DNA of 64,000 nt from Arthrobacter sp. H-02-3. Its GTDB lineage: Bacteria > Actinomycetota > Actinomycetes > Actinomycetales > Micrococcaceae. Positions 9,133 through 18,557 of the stretch are shown in pieces. A program made the position numbers and the translations under genes. Where the stretch lies: contig NZ_PYUI01000006.1 of assembly GCF_003097355.1 (NCBI RefSeq), positions 1-64,000 on the forward strand. The letters run 5' to 3'. Below the pieces are notes generated by a model, which was not told the origin of the DNA, ran no database searches, and was given only the letters and a program-made list of their open reading frames with translations. Positions within the stretch are counted from its first letter, which is position 1, and each line of letters begins with the position of its first letter.

Positions 9133-9206
9133 CTGACCACCATACTGCCGGACCCGGAGCGCCGCAGGCAGGGCCCCGCGGCAGGCTATCAGCCTCGCAG
9201 GGCTCC

Positions 9207-10394
9207 CTACTTGGCGGGCAGCGGCTTCGCGGCGCCGGCGAGCAGCAGGGCCACGAGAATGGGAATCCCGATCGCCAGCAGTGCGGTCCTGATCCCCGTC
9301 GCATCGCCCAGGAAGCCCAGCAGGGGCGGCCCGGCGAGGAACGCGATGTAGCCCAGCGTGGACACCACGGACACCCGTGCGGCCGCCTTCCGGGGGTCAT
9401 CCGCCGCGGCGGACATCCCGATCGGAAACGCAAGGGCAGCCCCCACGCCCCAGAGCACGGCACCGGCCGCGGCCAGCCAGATGGTGCCGGCGAACACGAA
9501 GAGGCAGAGGCCCGCAGCCGCTGCGGCCATGCTGGCGCGGAGTACGGCCACACGGCCGTAGGCGTCGATCGCGCGGCCGCCGAAGAAACGCATGGCCGTC
9601 ATGGCGAGCACGAAGGCGGCGAACATGAGCGCGCCCGTGGACTGTTCAGCGCCGAGACCGTCGACCGCAGCCTTGGCAATCCAGTCGTTGCCGGCGCCTT
9701 CGGTCAGGGTGGCGCCCAGAACGACGACGCCGATCAGGAGCGTGCGGCCGTCCCGCCAGGCGGAGACGGCCTTGCCACGGCCCGTTTCTCCGGCGGCGGA
9801 CCCGGCGTCGGCCTGATGGGGCAGGAAGTAGCGCGGGGCCACGGTGGTCAGGACGGCGACGATCGCGGCGACGACCAGCAGGTGCTCCGGAAGCCCGACC
9901 CCCAGGGTGGACAGTCCGGCGCCGATGAGGGCTCCGACGAACGCTCCGCCGCTGTAGGCGGCGTGGAACTGCGGCATGATGGTGCGCCCAAGCCGGTGTT
10001 CGACGTCAGCGCCTTCGATGTTCTGCGAAACATCCCACAACCCGACGCCGATCCCGAAGAGGAACAGGGAAGCGGCAGTCCCCGGCACGGAGGCCGCCAT
10101 CAGGGACAGCGCCACGCCGACACCGGCCGCCGCGGCAAACAGCCCTGCACTGCGGACCGTATTGGCGGTGCCGATCCGGCCCACGACGAATCCGGCCGTG
10201 GGCAGGGCGATCAGCGAGCCGACCGCCAGGCACAGCAGTAGTGTTCCCATCTGCCCCGAGGTAATGTGCAGGATTTCCGTCACCGCGGGGATGCGGGCGG
10301 CCCAACTGGCGAAGACCAGTCCGTTGATCCCGAAGACCAGGAACGTGGCCCCGGCGGCGGCCTTCAGTTGCGGCTGGGTTGCGGTGCTGGTCAT
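9207..10394 (-). CDS. MFS transporter
   Basis: A major-facilitator permease of 395 residues with about twelve hydrophobic segments. The N-terminal FGINGLVFASWAARIPAVTE is characteristic of the YbjJ-like MFS subgroup. The reading frame is open upstream, but the ATG at 10394 overlaps the stop of the DeoR-family gene by four bases (ATGA), so translational coupling decides the start. The pair forms an operon in which the regulator comes first. Export or uptake of a sugar or nucleoside-like compound is likely from the regulator family but unproven. Confidence 0.88.
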   Translation of the reverse strand: MTSTATQPQLKAAAGATFLVFGINGLVFASWAARIPAVTEILHITSGQMGTLLLCLAVGSLIALPTAGFVVGRIGTANTVRSAGLFAAAAGVGVALSLMAASVPGTAASLFLFGIGVGLWDVSQNIEGADVEHRLGRTIMPQFHAAYSGGAFVGALIGAGLSTLGVGLPEHLLVVAAIVAVLTTVAPRYFLPHQADAGSAAGETGRGKAVSAWRDGRTLLIGVVVLGATLTEGAGNDWIAKAAVDGLGAEQSTGALMFAAFVLAMTAMRFFGGRAIDAYGRVAVLRASMAAAAAGLCLFVFAGTIWLAAAGAVLWGVGAALAFPIGMSAAADDPRKAAARVSVVSTLGYIAFLAGPPLLGFLGDATGIRTALLAIGIPILVALLLAGAAKPLPAK

Positions 10395-11164
10395 ACGATC
10401 ACTGCTTCCACTGAGTGTTGCGCGAGTTGGGCATGTTCTTCCTGACTGAGCCGCCGGTCCGTCACGATGGCATCCACGGCGTCCAGGGATGCCACGAGGG
10501 CGACGGCGCTGGCATCCCACTTGGATCCTGCGCAGGCGACGATCACCCTGCCGGCGGATTCGAGGCCGGCGCGCTTCACGGCGGCGTCGTCAAGATCGTG
10601 AGCCAACAGCCCGTCCTTGAAGTTCAGGGCGCAGGGAGTGACCACGGCGGTGTCGAAGCGCAGCGAGCGGATGTTCGATTCCGTCATCGGTCCGCGGAAG
10701 GACATCTCGCCGGGGATGAGGCTGCCGCCGGGCATCAGGAGCTCGGGACGCCGACCCGCGGGCGCATCCTCAGGGGACAGTATGCTGACGGCCCGCAACG
10801 ACATGGGCATGATGGTCATGTCGCGCTGGCGCAGCTGGCGGGCGATCTCGGTCGCCGTGGTGCCACTGTCCAGCCAGATGTGGCCCCGGTCCTGGAGCAT
10901 GGCCGCCACGCCGGCGGCAATCCGGACCTTGACGGCGTGGTCCTCCAGCTCGCGCTGGCCGTAGGCAGGGTTTTCTCCCCGCAGCACCAGGCTTCGGGCG
11001 CCGCCGTGCACCCTGCGGAGGACGCCATGGAGCGCCAGGACGTCGAGATCGCGCCGGATGGTGGCCCCGGACGCGCCGCAGGCGGTCATCAGTTCGTCCA
11101 CGGTCATCTGGTCCCGATGCCTCAGCAGCTCGCCGATCAGGCGATGCCGCTCATCAGTATTCAT
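10391..11164 (-). CDS. DeoR-family transcriptional regulator
   Basis: A 257-residue regulator. The N-terminal winged helix-turn-helix (RHRLIGELLRHRDQMTVDEL, then the recognition helix GASGATIRRDLDVL and HGVLRRVHGGA) is the DeoR signature. The C-terminal sugar-phosphate-sensing domain has IWLDSGTTATEIA and ACAGSKWDASA. In-frame ATG codons exist at 11221 and 11191, but MNTDERHR at 11164 fits the family start, and a TATCAT sequence ends six bases before it, which fits a leaderless mRNA. It is co-transcribed with the MFS gene (four-base overlap). DeoR proteins usually repress their own operon and respond to a phosphorylated sugar. Confidence 0.9.
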   Translation of the reverse strand: MNTDERHRLIGELLRHRDQMTVDELMTACGASGATIRRDLDVLALHGVLRRVHGGARSLVLRGENPAYGQRELEDHAVKVRIAAGVAAMLQDRGHIWLDSGTTATEIARQLRQRDMTIMPMSLRAVSILSPEDAPAGRRPELLMPGGSLIPGEMSFRGPMTESNIRSLRFDTAVVTPCALNFKDGLLAHDLDDAAVKRAGLESAGRVIVACAGSKWDASAVALVASLDAVDAIVTDRRLSQEEHAQLAQHSVEAVIV

Positions 11165-11221
11165 GAAGAAATGATAGCACTCGGTGATCATTTGATCATC
11201 GAAATGCGCAAATGCGATCAC
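11165..11221 (-). promoter_or_regulatory. Promoter and possible operator of the DeoR-MFS operon
   Basis: On the minus strand a TATCAT -10-like box (11171-11176) ends six bases before the chosen ATG, as expected for a leaderless transcript. Upstream lie three GATCA half-sites (11186-11190, 11194-11198, 11216-11220), two of them within full TGATCA palindromes, and a repeated AAATGCG (11202-11208, 11210-11216). Repeated elements of this kind are plausible autoregulatory DeoR sites; this is an inference. Confidence 0.5.
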
Positions 11222-11295
11222 ACCGTATGGGACGGGAGGGCAGCTATGTCCCTACGGCAACGTGGGGAAGTGCAGGACGTGAGGGAGGGTCTACC

Positions 11296-12978
11296 TTAGC
11301 GGGCGCGCTCGACGCGCTTTTCGTCCCAGACCGGCTCGGCCGATTCATAGACCTTGCCGTCCGAGCCAAAGACCAGGAAGCGGTCGAAGGTGCGGGCGAA
11401 CCAGCGGTCGTGGGTGACCGCCAGGACGGTGCCCTCGAAGTGGTCGATCGCCCGTTCCAGGGCCTCGGCCGAATGCAGGTCCAGGTTGTCCGTCGGCTCG
11501 TCGAGCAGCAGCAGCGTGGCGCCGGAGAGCTGGAGGAGCAGGATCTGGAAGCGGGCCTGCTGGCCACCGGAGAGCGATTCGTACTTCTGCTCGGACTGCC
11601 CGGCGAGGCCGTAGCCGTCCAGGGCGCCGGCGGCGGCTTCGCGGCCGAGCCCGGAGCGGTGCTCGTCGCCGCGATGCAGGATCTCCAGCAGGGTTTTGCC
11701 CAACAGATCGGGCCGGACGTGGGTCTGGGCGAAGAAGCCAGGCCGGATCCGGGCGCCGAGTTTCACGGTGCCTTCGTGCGGAACCTCCGCAATCTCGACG
11801 TCGGACACCGGCAGGTGCTCCCGTTCGGGGTCGGTGCCGCCGGTGGCGAGCAGGCGCAGGAAGTGACTCTTGCCCGAACCGTTGGACCCGAGGACGCCCA
11901 CGCGGTCTCCGAACCAGATCTCCGTCGAGAAGGGCTTCATGAGGCCGGTCAGCTCAAGCTTTTCGGCCACGATGGCGCGCTTGGCGGTGCGTCCGCCCTT
12001 GAGCCGCATCTGCACGTTTTGCTCGATCGGCAGAGCCTCGGGCGGGCCGGCCTCGAGGAACTTCGCCAGGCGGGTCTGCGCGGCGTGGTACCGGTTGGCC
12101 ATGTCTGAGCGGAATGCCGCCTTGTTCTTGTACATGTTGACGAGTTCCTTGAGCTTCACGTGCTCCTCATCCCAGCGCTTGCGCAGCTCCTCAAAGCGTG
12201 CGTTCCGGTCCGCGCGGGCGTCCACGTAGGACCCGAAGCCGCCGCCGTGGATCCACGCACCGGCACCGTTGATGCCCGGTTCCAGCGTGACGATGCGTCC
12301 CGCGGCGTTGTTGAGCAGTTCACGGTCGTGGCTGATGAAGAACACGGTCTTCTTCGAGTCATTCAGCTTCGCTTCGAGCCAGCGCTTGCCCGGGACATCG
12401 AGGTAGTTGTCGGGTTCGTCGAGGAGCAGCAGTTCATCGGGGCCGGCAAAAAGAGCCTCGAGCACCAGCCGCTTCTGCTCGCCTCCGGAGAGGCTCGACG
12501 CCGGGCGGTGCTGCGCACGGTCAAACGGCAGGCCGAGGGCCGCCATGCACACCTCGTCCCAGACGGTCTCGACGTCGTAGCCGCCGGCATCGCCCCAGTC
12601 CACGATGGCCTGGGCATAGTTCATCTGCGTGGGCTCGTCGTCGTGCTCCAACATGGCCAATTCTGCCTCGTCCACGGCGCGCGCAGCAGCCGCCAGCGCC
12701 GGCGGGGCGGCTGACACCAGGAGGTCCCGGACCGTGGAGTCGTCGCGGACTTGGCCCACGAACTGGCGCATGATGCCCATGTTCCCGGAGCGGCCAATCA
12801 CGCCTTCGTCCGGGACGAGGTCACCGGAAATGATCCGGAACAGCGTGGTCTTACCGGTTCCGTTCGGCCCGATCAGCGCGGTCTTGGTGCCGTCCGGGAC
12901 CTTGAAGGTCACCCCGTTGAGCAGCTGGGTGCCGTCGGAGAGGAAGTAATCGATGCCGGAAACGTCAATATGAGCCAC
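11296..12978 (-). CDS. ABC-F family ATPase (ribosome-associated type)
   Basis: A soluble duplicated ATPase of 560 residues with no membrane segment. The first cassette has Walker A GPNGTGKTT, signature LSGGEQKRL and Walker B LLLLDEPDNYLD; the second has GSNGSGKSH, LSGGQQARFQ and LLLLDEPTDNLD. Between them is a charged linker (about residues 245-320, rich in Arg, Lys and Glu), the position of the P-site tRNA interaction motif in ABC-F proteins. The family acts on the ribosome, either as translation factors or antibiotic-resistance proteins; sequence alone does not say which. Stands alone between the DeoR operon and the PBP gene. Confidence 0.9.
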   Translation of the reverse strand: MAHIDVSGIDYFLSDGTQLLNGVTFKVPDGTKTALIGPNGTGKTTLFRIISGDLVPDEGVIGRSGNMGIMRQFVGQVRDDSTVRDLLVSAAPPALAAAARAVDEAELAMLEHDDEPTQMNYAQAIVDWGDAGGYDVETVWDEVCMAALGLPFDRAQHRPASSLSGGEQKRLVLEALFAGPDELLLLDEPDNYLDVPGKRWLEAKLNDSKKTVFFISHDRELLNNAAGRIVTLEPGINGAGAWIHGGGFGSYVDARADRNARFEELRKRWDEEHVKLKELVNMYKNKAAFRSDMANRYHAAQTRLAKFLEAGPPEALPIEQNVQMRLKGGRTAKRAIVAEKLELTGLMKPFSTEIWFGDRVGVLGSNGSGKSHFLRLLATGGTDPEREHLPVSDVEIAEVPHEGTVKLGARIRPGFFAQTHVRPDLLGKTLLEILHRGDEHRSGLGREAAAGALDGYGLAGQSEQKYESLSGGQQARFQILLLQLSGATLLLLDEPTDNLDLHSAEALERAIDHFEGTVLAVTHDRWFARTFDRFLVFGSDGKVYESAEPVWDEKRVERAR

Positions 12979-13049
12979 GCCTTCAATCTTCCCACGGCCG
13001 CGCGGGACTCCCGGCGGACGCCCCCGCAGGACGTGAGGGAGCGGCCGGG

Positions 13050-15074
13050 TCAGCTGGCCCGGGTGAGGAACTCCTTGAGCAGCGGACCCGACGTGGTGGC
13101 CCCGAGGCCGCCGTCCTCCACGAAGACGGCGACGGCCAGATCACCGTGCACGGCGACGATCCAGGCGTGGGTCTTGGGCGGGGTGTCATTGCCGAACTCG
13201 GCCGTTCCGGTCTTTGCTCCGACGGGCTCGCCCGGGACGGACGCCAGGAACCCGGCGTGCCCGCTGGTCACGACGGCGCGCATCATGTCAGCCAGTGACG
13301 CCGCCTCCGCCGCAGTAATCGGCGCCCCGGCGGCCGTGGCCGGTGCCGCAGCAGCGGATGTCGTCGCGTCACCGGACGGCGGCGCTGCCGGCGCCGTGCC
13401 GGAGGCTCCGGTGCCGGCCGTGGGCGTGCTCCCGGCGCCCGGTGAAGTGACGCCCGCATTTGGATTCAGCACCAGCTGGGCTGCCACCGGGGCACCCTTG
13501 GCCACGGAGCCGGCCATGATGGCGGCGGCCAGCGGGGACAGGAGTACCTTGCCCTGGCCGATCATGGACGCGGCGTGCTCGGTGCCGGCGGCTTCACCGG
13601 GGACTGAGCCAAGGAACGCGGCCGCTCCCAGCGCGGGCGCATCGACGGCCACGCCGAGGGAGGTCGCGGCCGATTCGAGCTGCGCCTGGCTCACGGAGTC
13701 CCGGGCGTTGATGAAGGCGGTGTTGCAGGAGTGCGCGAAGGCATCGCGCAGCGTCACGGAACCCAGGGAGGACGCGGGGTACCCCTCGGCGTTCTTGAAG
13801 GTGCGGCCGTCCACCGTGAGGGTGGGCGGGCAGTCCACCTTGGAGTCCGGGGTCATTCCGTTGCGGAACATGGCCAGGGAATCGACCATCTTGAAGATCG
13901 AGCCGGGGGCGTACTGGCCCAGCATTGCCGTGTCATAGCCGTTGCTGCCCGGGCCGGAGGCCGCTGCCAGGACGGCGCCGCTGGAGGGCCGGAGCGCCAC
14001 GATGGCCGACGCCGGGCCGACGTTGCCGAGGATGTCCTCCGCGAGCTGCTGTAACTTCGGGTCCAGGGTGGTTTTCAGCGCGGTTCCGGGCTTCATCCCG
14101 GTCTGGAAGAGCACCCGCCGCGGATCCGGGGAGGTCGCCTGGATTTCCGCGGCGGTAAGGCCGGCTTTCTGCGCGCGGATCACGATGCCGTCGGTTCCCC
14201 GCAGCTGCGCGTCATACTGCTGTTGCAGGCCTCCGTTTCCGGTGGTGTCGCCGGGCTTGAGTGCGCCGCCGGACTTTTCGATCTGCTCCGCGTTGGCCTC
14301 GGAGACGGTACCCAGCAGGGCCCGTGCAAACGTCCGGGTGGGGGCCAGCGGCAAGGTGTCCGGGATGGTTCGGGCGCCCGGGATGGCCGAGATTTGCTCG
14401 TCGGTGACGGTCCGGGAGCCGTCTTCGCGCAGGGTGATGGCCGGGACGAATGCCTCAGGACCTGTCGCGGCGACCTGCTGGGCGTAGGCGGCCGGGTCGA
14501 CGCCGACGAGTTGGGCAAGCTTCGTGGCGGAGTCAGCGGGGTCCGCGCCGCCGAGTGCGGGCTTGTCGATGCCAATGTTGACCACGGGCCGGTACGTGAC
14601 CAGAGGGACGTCGCCGGCGCCCAGAATGTCGGCCCGCTGCGGCGTCTCGGTGGCGCGGGTGACAACCTCCCCGTCAGCGAGGTCCGGGACAAGGATGGCC
14701 GGTTTCCATACGGTGAGCCATTTGTCGCCGGACTTCTTTAGCTGCGCGGAAACGGTATATTTCCATTCCTCCGCCCCGACCTTCCAGATGTAGTTGAGCG
14801 GAAATGTGGCCGTGTCCGCGTCGAATGCAAGATCTCCGGCCTGCACGGCCGGTTTGTCCGGATCAAGTCCCTTGAAAATTTCCTTGAGCTGGTCGTTTGC
14901 GGCGCCCGAGTCCTTGCCCTCAAAGGCGACGGATCCGACGTCGAGCGCGGATACTGCGGTGGCCAGCTGCTTGGCAGCATCTTGCGCGCCGGTCCGGCCG
15001 TCGCCGCAGGCGGCCAGCGAGCCGCTAAGAACAAGGCCCACAAGGGCCAGTGCAAGTTTTGGTGAGTTCCCCAT
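13050..15074 (-). CDS. Class B penicillin-binding lipoprotein (transpeptidase)
   Basis: A cell-wall transpeptidase of 674 residues. The start at 15074 gives a lipoprotein signal, MGNSPKLALALVGLVLSGSL with lipobox LAAC (Cys about residue 23); the open frame upstream lacks a signal. Residues about 30-140 resemble the NTF2-like MecA N-terminal domain, then a dimerisation domain, then the transpeptidase with the catalytic SIFK (Ser about 392), SCN (449-451) and KTGT (621-624). An Ala/Ser/Pro/Thr-rich insert of about 40 residues (545-585) interrupts the catalytic domain before KTGT, which is unusual. The D,D-transpeptidase crosslinks peptidoglycan outside the membrane. It lies 116 bases downstream of a response-regulator gene and could be read with it. 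Confidence 0.92.
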   Translation of the reverse strand: MGNSPKLALALVGLVLSGSLAACGDGRTGAQDAAKQLATAVSALDVGSVAFEGKDSGAANDQLKEIFKGLDPDKPAVQAGDLAFDADTATFPLNYIWKVGAEEWKYTVSAQLKKSGDKWLTVWKPAILVPDLADGEVVTRATETPQRADILGAGDVPLVTYRPVVNIGIDKPALGGADPADSATKLAQLVGVDPAAYAQQVAATGPEAFVPAITLREDGSRTVTDEQISAIPGARTIPDTLPLAPTRTFARALLGTVSEANAEQIEKSGGALKPGDTTGNGGLQQQYDAQLRGTDGIVIRAQKAGLTAAEIQATSPDPRRVLFQTGMKPGTALKTTLDPKLQQLAEDILGNVGPASAIVALRPSSGAVLAAASGPGSNGYDTAMLGQYAPGSIFKMVDSLAMFRNGMTPDSKVDCPPTLTVDGRTFKNAEGYPASSLGSVTLRDAFAHSCNTAFINARDSVSQAQLESAATSLGVAVDAPALGAAAFLGSVPGEAAGTEHAASMIGQGKVLLSPLAAAIMAGSVAKGAPVAAQLVLNPNAGVTSPGAGSTPTAGTGASGTAPAAPPSGDATTSAAAAPATAAGAPITAAEAASLADMMRAVVTSGHAGFLASVPGEPVGAKTGTAEFGNDTPPKTHAWIVAVHGDLAVAVFVEDGGLGATTSGPLLKEFLTRAS

Positions 15075-15190
15075 GGCGACATTATGCCCCGGGCCACGGA
15101 CAACGCCCTTGTCACACAACGCAGTCACACAACGCGATCGCACCGCAGGACCGCACCGCACAGCCGCTCAACTTCCCCGCATGACGCCGG

Positions 15191-15853
15191 CTAGGGCCTC
15201 CGGATGATGCGCCGCTGCGTGGCCACGGCGATTGCGGCGGTGCGGTTGTCCACGCCGAGCTTGCCGTAGATGTGGACCAGGTGGGTCTTGACCGTTGCCT
15301 CGGAGATGAAGAGCTGCTTCGCGATCGCCCGGTTTCCCATGCCCGTGGCCAGCAGTTCCAGCAACTGGATCTCGCGGGCGGACAGGGCCGGCTCCGGGTT
15401 CCGGATCCGGCCCATCAGCCGGGCCGCGACCTCGGGGGCCAGCGCCGTTCCGCCCGCGGCGGCGGACAGTACCGCCTGGCGGATCTGCTCGGGCGGGGCG
15501 TCCTTGAGCATGTAGCCGCTGGCGCCGGCCTCGACGGCGGCGAGGATGTCGGCATCGGAGTCGTAGGTGGTAAGGATGAGCACCGGCGGCGCGGGCTGGC
15601 CGGTTTCTCCGGCCTTGATCCTGCCGGTGGCGGTGACCCCGTCCATGCCCGCGCCCATCTGCAGATCCATGAGCACCACGTCCGCGGGCTCGCCCAGGGT
15701 GTGGAGCCTGGCCAGTCCGGCCAGGGCGGCGCCGCCGTCTGCTGCCTCGGCCACGACGGTGATGCCCTCCAGATCACCGAGCATGGCGCGCAGCCCGGCA
15801 CGGACCACGGGGTGGTCGTCCACGAGGAACACGCGGATGTTGTTCACTGCCAT
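15191..15853 (-). CDS. NarL/LuxR-type response regulator (second system)
   Basis: A 220-residue response regulator. The receiver domain has RVFLVDDHPVVRAGLRAML, the phospho-acceptor Asp in VVLMDLQMG (about residue 63), LILTTYD and the Lys in YMLKDAPP. The C-terminal LuxR helix-turn-helix reads LSAREIQLLELLATGMGNRAIA and ATVKTHLVHIYGKLGV. It overlaps the kinase gene by ten bases and so is its partner. The divergently transcribed ABC transporter across the intergenic palindrome at 17275-17292 is the best candidate target. Confidence 0.93.
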   Translation of the reverse strand: MAVNNIRVFLVDDHPVVRAGLRAMLGDLEGITVVAEAADGGAALAGLARLHTLGEPADVVLMDLQMGAGMDGVTATGRIKAGETGQPAPPVLILTTYDSDADILAAVEAGASGYMLKDAPPEQIRQAVLSAAAGGTALAPEVAARLMGRIRNPEPALSAREIQLLELLATGMGNRAIAKQLFISEATVKTHLVHIYGKLGVDNRTAAIAVATQRRIIRRP

Positions 15854-17214
15854 CGCTCCTTGACGGGCGCGGGCCCGGCGGCGGAACGGTTGGCTTCGCC
15901 CAGGGGCAGCCGGATGGCCACCACGGTTCCCTCTCCCGGGGCGGATTCGATGTCCAACCGGCCGTGCAGGGCCGCCACGCGCTCCCGCAGCGACGTCAAT
16001 CCATAGCCGGAACCGTCCGGGCGGGCGGTCAGCGCCGCGGGATCGAACCCGGTGCCGTCGTCGTAGATGTCCATGGCCACGTCCGATCCCAGGAAGGACA
16101 GGGTGACGACGGCGGTACTCGCCTTCGCATGAACCCCGACATTGGCCAGGCTCGCTTGTGCGGCGCGGAGCAGGGCGGTCTGCAGCGCTGCGGGAAGGTC
16201 CACAGGCGCACCCTCGACGTCGAGGCGGCAGGACAGGCTCGCGCCGCGGGCGGCGGCTTCCGCTTCAGTCTTTTCACACAGCCGAAGGAGACTGGCCACG
16301 AGGGAACCGTCCTCAAGATCGGGGGATTGGAGGGCCCGGACGAAGTTGCGGGCCTCTGCAAGGTTGGCAGCGGCCGTGTCCTGGACTATACGGAGCCTTT
16401 CCCGGGCCACGGCGGGTTCGCCGTCGTCCAGGGCCTTCTCGGCCGCGCGCCCCATCAGCACGATGCTCGACAGGCCCTGGGCGAGGGTGTCATGGATTTC
16501 GCGGGCGAGCCGGCCGCGCTCGGCGAGCGTGCCGGCATCGTGCTGGGTCCGGGCAAGTTCGGCGCGCGTGCGGCGGAGCTCCTCCGCCGCCTGCCGCTGG
16601 TTATCCGCCTCCAGGAACAGCGCCCGGTAGGCCAGGCCCGTGACCACAGCGAAGGCTGCGCCGAACGCCGGCCCGAGCACCATGGGCAGCTGCAGCGCCA
16701 TGCCGGCCGGCTCCGCACCGGCCTGCTCCGAAGGTGCGATACCGCCGTTGTGGAACCAGAGCGCCGCAATGACCAGAAGGGTGCTTAGGGCGATCGCCGG
16801 CAGCGCCAGCCGCCGCCGGAGCACGTGCAGTTGCAGGAAGAACAGCGGGAAAGCCAACCAGACGAAGTCGGCGCTGGTCCAGATCAGCAGGAGCCACAGG
16901 AGGCTGACACCGCCCAGCCACCAGCCGGAATAGGGCCTCGGATCGAACCGGGAACGCCCGGCGGCATGCCGCTTCTCCAGGATGGTACCCACGAGATAGA
17001 AAGCGGCGAGCAACAGGGCCAGCAGCAGGGTGATCCAGCCCGGGCCCGTGATTCCGCCGGCCACCAGCCGGACCAGCGCCACCAGGAGCAGCACAGCGAA
17101 ACCGACGTGAAGGCTCACCCGCAGAACGCGCAGAATGACGGCCGCCCCGGTGGACTCGGTCTGACCGCTGTGACGTGTGCCGTCGTGGACCGTGTTGCCG
17201 GCGTCGCCCTCCAT
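15844..17214 (-). CDS. NarL-type sensor histidine kinase (second system)
   Basis: A 456-residue membrane kinase. About six hydrophobic segments occupy residues 25-200; a coiled-coil (about 203-235) precedes HisKA_3 with the motif EIHDTLAQGLSSIVLMGRA, phospho-acceptor His about residue 241. The ATPase domain has the N-box-like AAQASLANVGVHA, IYDDGTGFD and GYGLTSLRERVAALHG. The family Asn of the N-box is present. Operon with the downstream regulator; ATG at 17214. It is a paralogous module of the one at 3.5-5.6 kb but too divergent to be a recent duplicate. Confidence 0.92.
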   Translation of the reverse strand: MEGDAGNTVHDGTRHSGQTESTGAAVILRVLRVSLHVGFAVLLLVALVRLVAGGITGPGWITLLLALLLAAFYLVGTILEKRHAAGRSRFDPRPYSGWWLGGVSLLWLLLIWTSADFVWLAFPLFFLQLHVLRRRLALPAIALSTLLVIAALWFHNGGIAPSEQAGAEPAGMALQLPMVLGPAFGAAFAVVTGLAYRALFLEADNQRQAAEELRRTRAELARTQHDAGTLAERGRLAREIHDTLAQGLSSIVLMGRAAEKALDDGEPAVARERLRIVQDTAAANLAEARNFVRALQSPDLEDGSLVASLLRLCEKTEAEAAARGASLSCRLDVEGAPVDLPAALQTALLRAAQASLANVGVHAKASTAVVTLSFLGSDVAMDIYDDGTGFDPAALTARPDGSGYGLTSLRERVAALHGRLDIESAPGEGTVVAIRLPLGEANRSAAGPAPVKERWQ

Positions 17215-17274
17215 GCTTCCAGCCTAGTGCCGGGCGGGCGGCCAGCCTGCGGAAAACGGCGCGGCGACGGCGGA

Positions 17275-17292
17275 ATCAACCATTTGGTTGAT
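17275..17292. promoter_or_regulatory. 18-bp palindrome in the divergent kinase/ABC intergenic region
   Basis: ATCAACCA and TGGTTGAT form a perfect inverted repeat separated by two bases, lying 61 bases upstream of the kinase start and 111 upstream of the ABC permease start. Its position suggests an operator for the adjacent NarL-type regulator. This is inferred from position and symmetry only. Confidence 0.5.
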
Positions 17293-17402
17293 CGCAGAGC
17301 CGTCCTCACGGTGCGGCCGGTCCAGCCGGGCGGCCGATGTCCGGGAGCCGGGCGAAGGGAAGGCTGGAAGCAACGCCTCCTTCCTCACGAAAAAGGACAA
17401 CC

Positions 17403-18512
17403 ATGTATCTCGCCATCCGCGATATCCGCTTCGCCAAGGGGCGGTTTGCCCTCATGGGGGCGGTCGTCGCCCTCATCACGCTCCTGCTCGTCATGCTCTC
17501 CGGGCTCACCGCCGGACTCGGCAACCAGTCGACGTCGGCCCTCGCCGCCCTCCCGGCCGACCAGCTGGTCTTCGGCGCCCCGGCCGGGAGCGCACCCAAG
17601 GCCTCGTTCACCGAATCCGAAGTCACGCGCGCCCAACAGGCCGAGTGGGCGGCACGCGACGGCGTCGCCCGCGCCGACGCCGTGGGAATCAGCCAAAGCC
17701 GATTCCAGGCGCTGGGCGCAGGAGGCGTACCGGCACGCACAGCCAGTGTCGCGGTCTTCGGCACCGAGCCGGGCACCGGCCTGGCGCCCGCCGAACTGAC
17801 GGAGGGAAGTGTCGCCGTCGGAGCCGTCCTGGCGAAGGAACTGGACCTCAGCGTCGGCAGCCGCGCCTCGTTGGGCGGCACCGAGCTCGTCGTGACGGCC
17901 GTCGTTCCGGAGCAGTGGTATTCGCACACCGGCGTCGTCTGGACCACGTTGGCCGACTGGCAGAAGCTCGCCCACGTCCCCGACCGGGGCGCCGCAACGG
18001 TGCTCGCCGTGACGTTTGGCCCAGGAAACTCTGCTGCCGGCGCCGGCGTGGATCTTGACGCCGCCAACGCGGCGGCGGGAACCGTCAGCACCACCGTGGA
18101 CGGATCCTTCCAGGCCCTCGGCTCCTACAAGAGCGAGAACGGCTCGCTCCTGCTCATGCAGGCGTTCCTGTACGGCATCTCTGCCCTCGTGATTGTTGCC
18201 TTCCTGACGGTCTGGACGGTCCAGCGCACCCGGGATATCGCCGTCCTGAAAGCGCTGGGAGGGTCCGCCCGCTACATCCTCCGGGATGCCATGGCCCAGG
18301 CGGCCCTGGTGCTGCTGGCCGGCGCCGCGGCGGGAGGCCTGGCCGGGATGGCCGGCGGGGTCCTCGCATCCCGGGCCGCCCCGTTCCTCCTCACGCCGTG
18401 GACAACGCTGCTGCCGATCGCCGGAATCGTGCTCCTGGGCCTGGCCGGGGCTGCCCTCGCCGTCCGCAGCGTTGCGCGTGTGGATCCGCTCATCGCCCTC
18501 GGCGGCAACTGA
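17403..18512 (+). CDS. FtsX/MacB-type ABC transporter permease
   Basis: A 369-residue permease. An N-terminal membrane helix (FALMGAVVALITLLLVMLSG), a large extracytoplasmic domain (about residues 40-255) and three C-terminal helices with the FtsX-type motif RDIAVLKALGGSARYI fit the MacB/LolC family, which drives substrate movement by mechanotransmission. The ATG at 17403 has AAAGGACA just upstream and starts at the usual family position. It is the first gene of a two-gene operon with the ATPase 45 bases downstream. Divergent from a two-component system, so probably an envelope-stress or peptide-resistance exporter. Confidence 0.9.
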   Translation: MYLAIRDIRFAKGRFALMGAVVALITLLLVMLSGLTAGLGNQSTSALAALPADQLVFGAPAGSAPKASFTESEVTRAQQAEWAARDGVARADAVGISQSRFQALGAGGVPARTASVAVFGTEPGTGLAPAELTEGSVAVGAVLAKELDLSVGSRASLGGTELVVTAVVPEQWYSHTGVVWTTLADWQKLAHVPDRGAATVLAVTFGPGNSAAGAGVDLDAANAAAGTVSTTVDGSFQALGSYKSENGSLLLMQAFLYGISALVIVAFLTVWTVQRTRDIAVLKALGGSARYILRDAMAQAALVLLAGAAAGGLAGMAGGVLASRAAPFLLTPWTTLLPIAGIVLLGLAGAALAVRSVARVDPLIALGGN

Positions 18513-18557
18513 CCTGCCCACGCCCCGGCCCGTTATATTCCCAGAAAGGCATATCTG

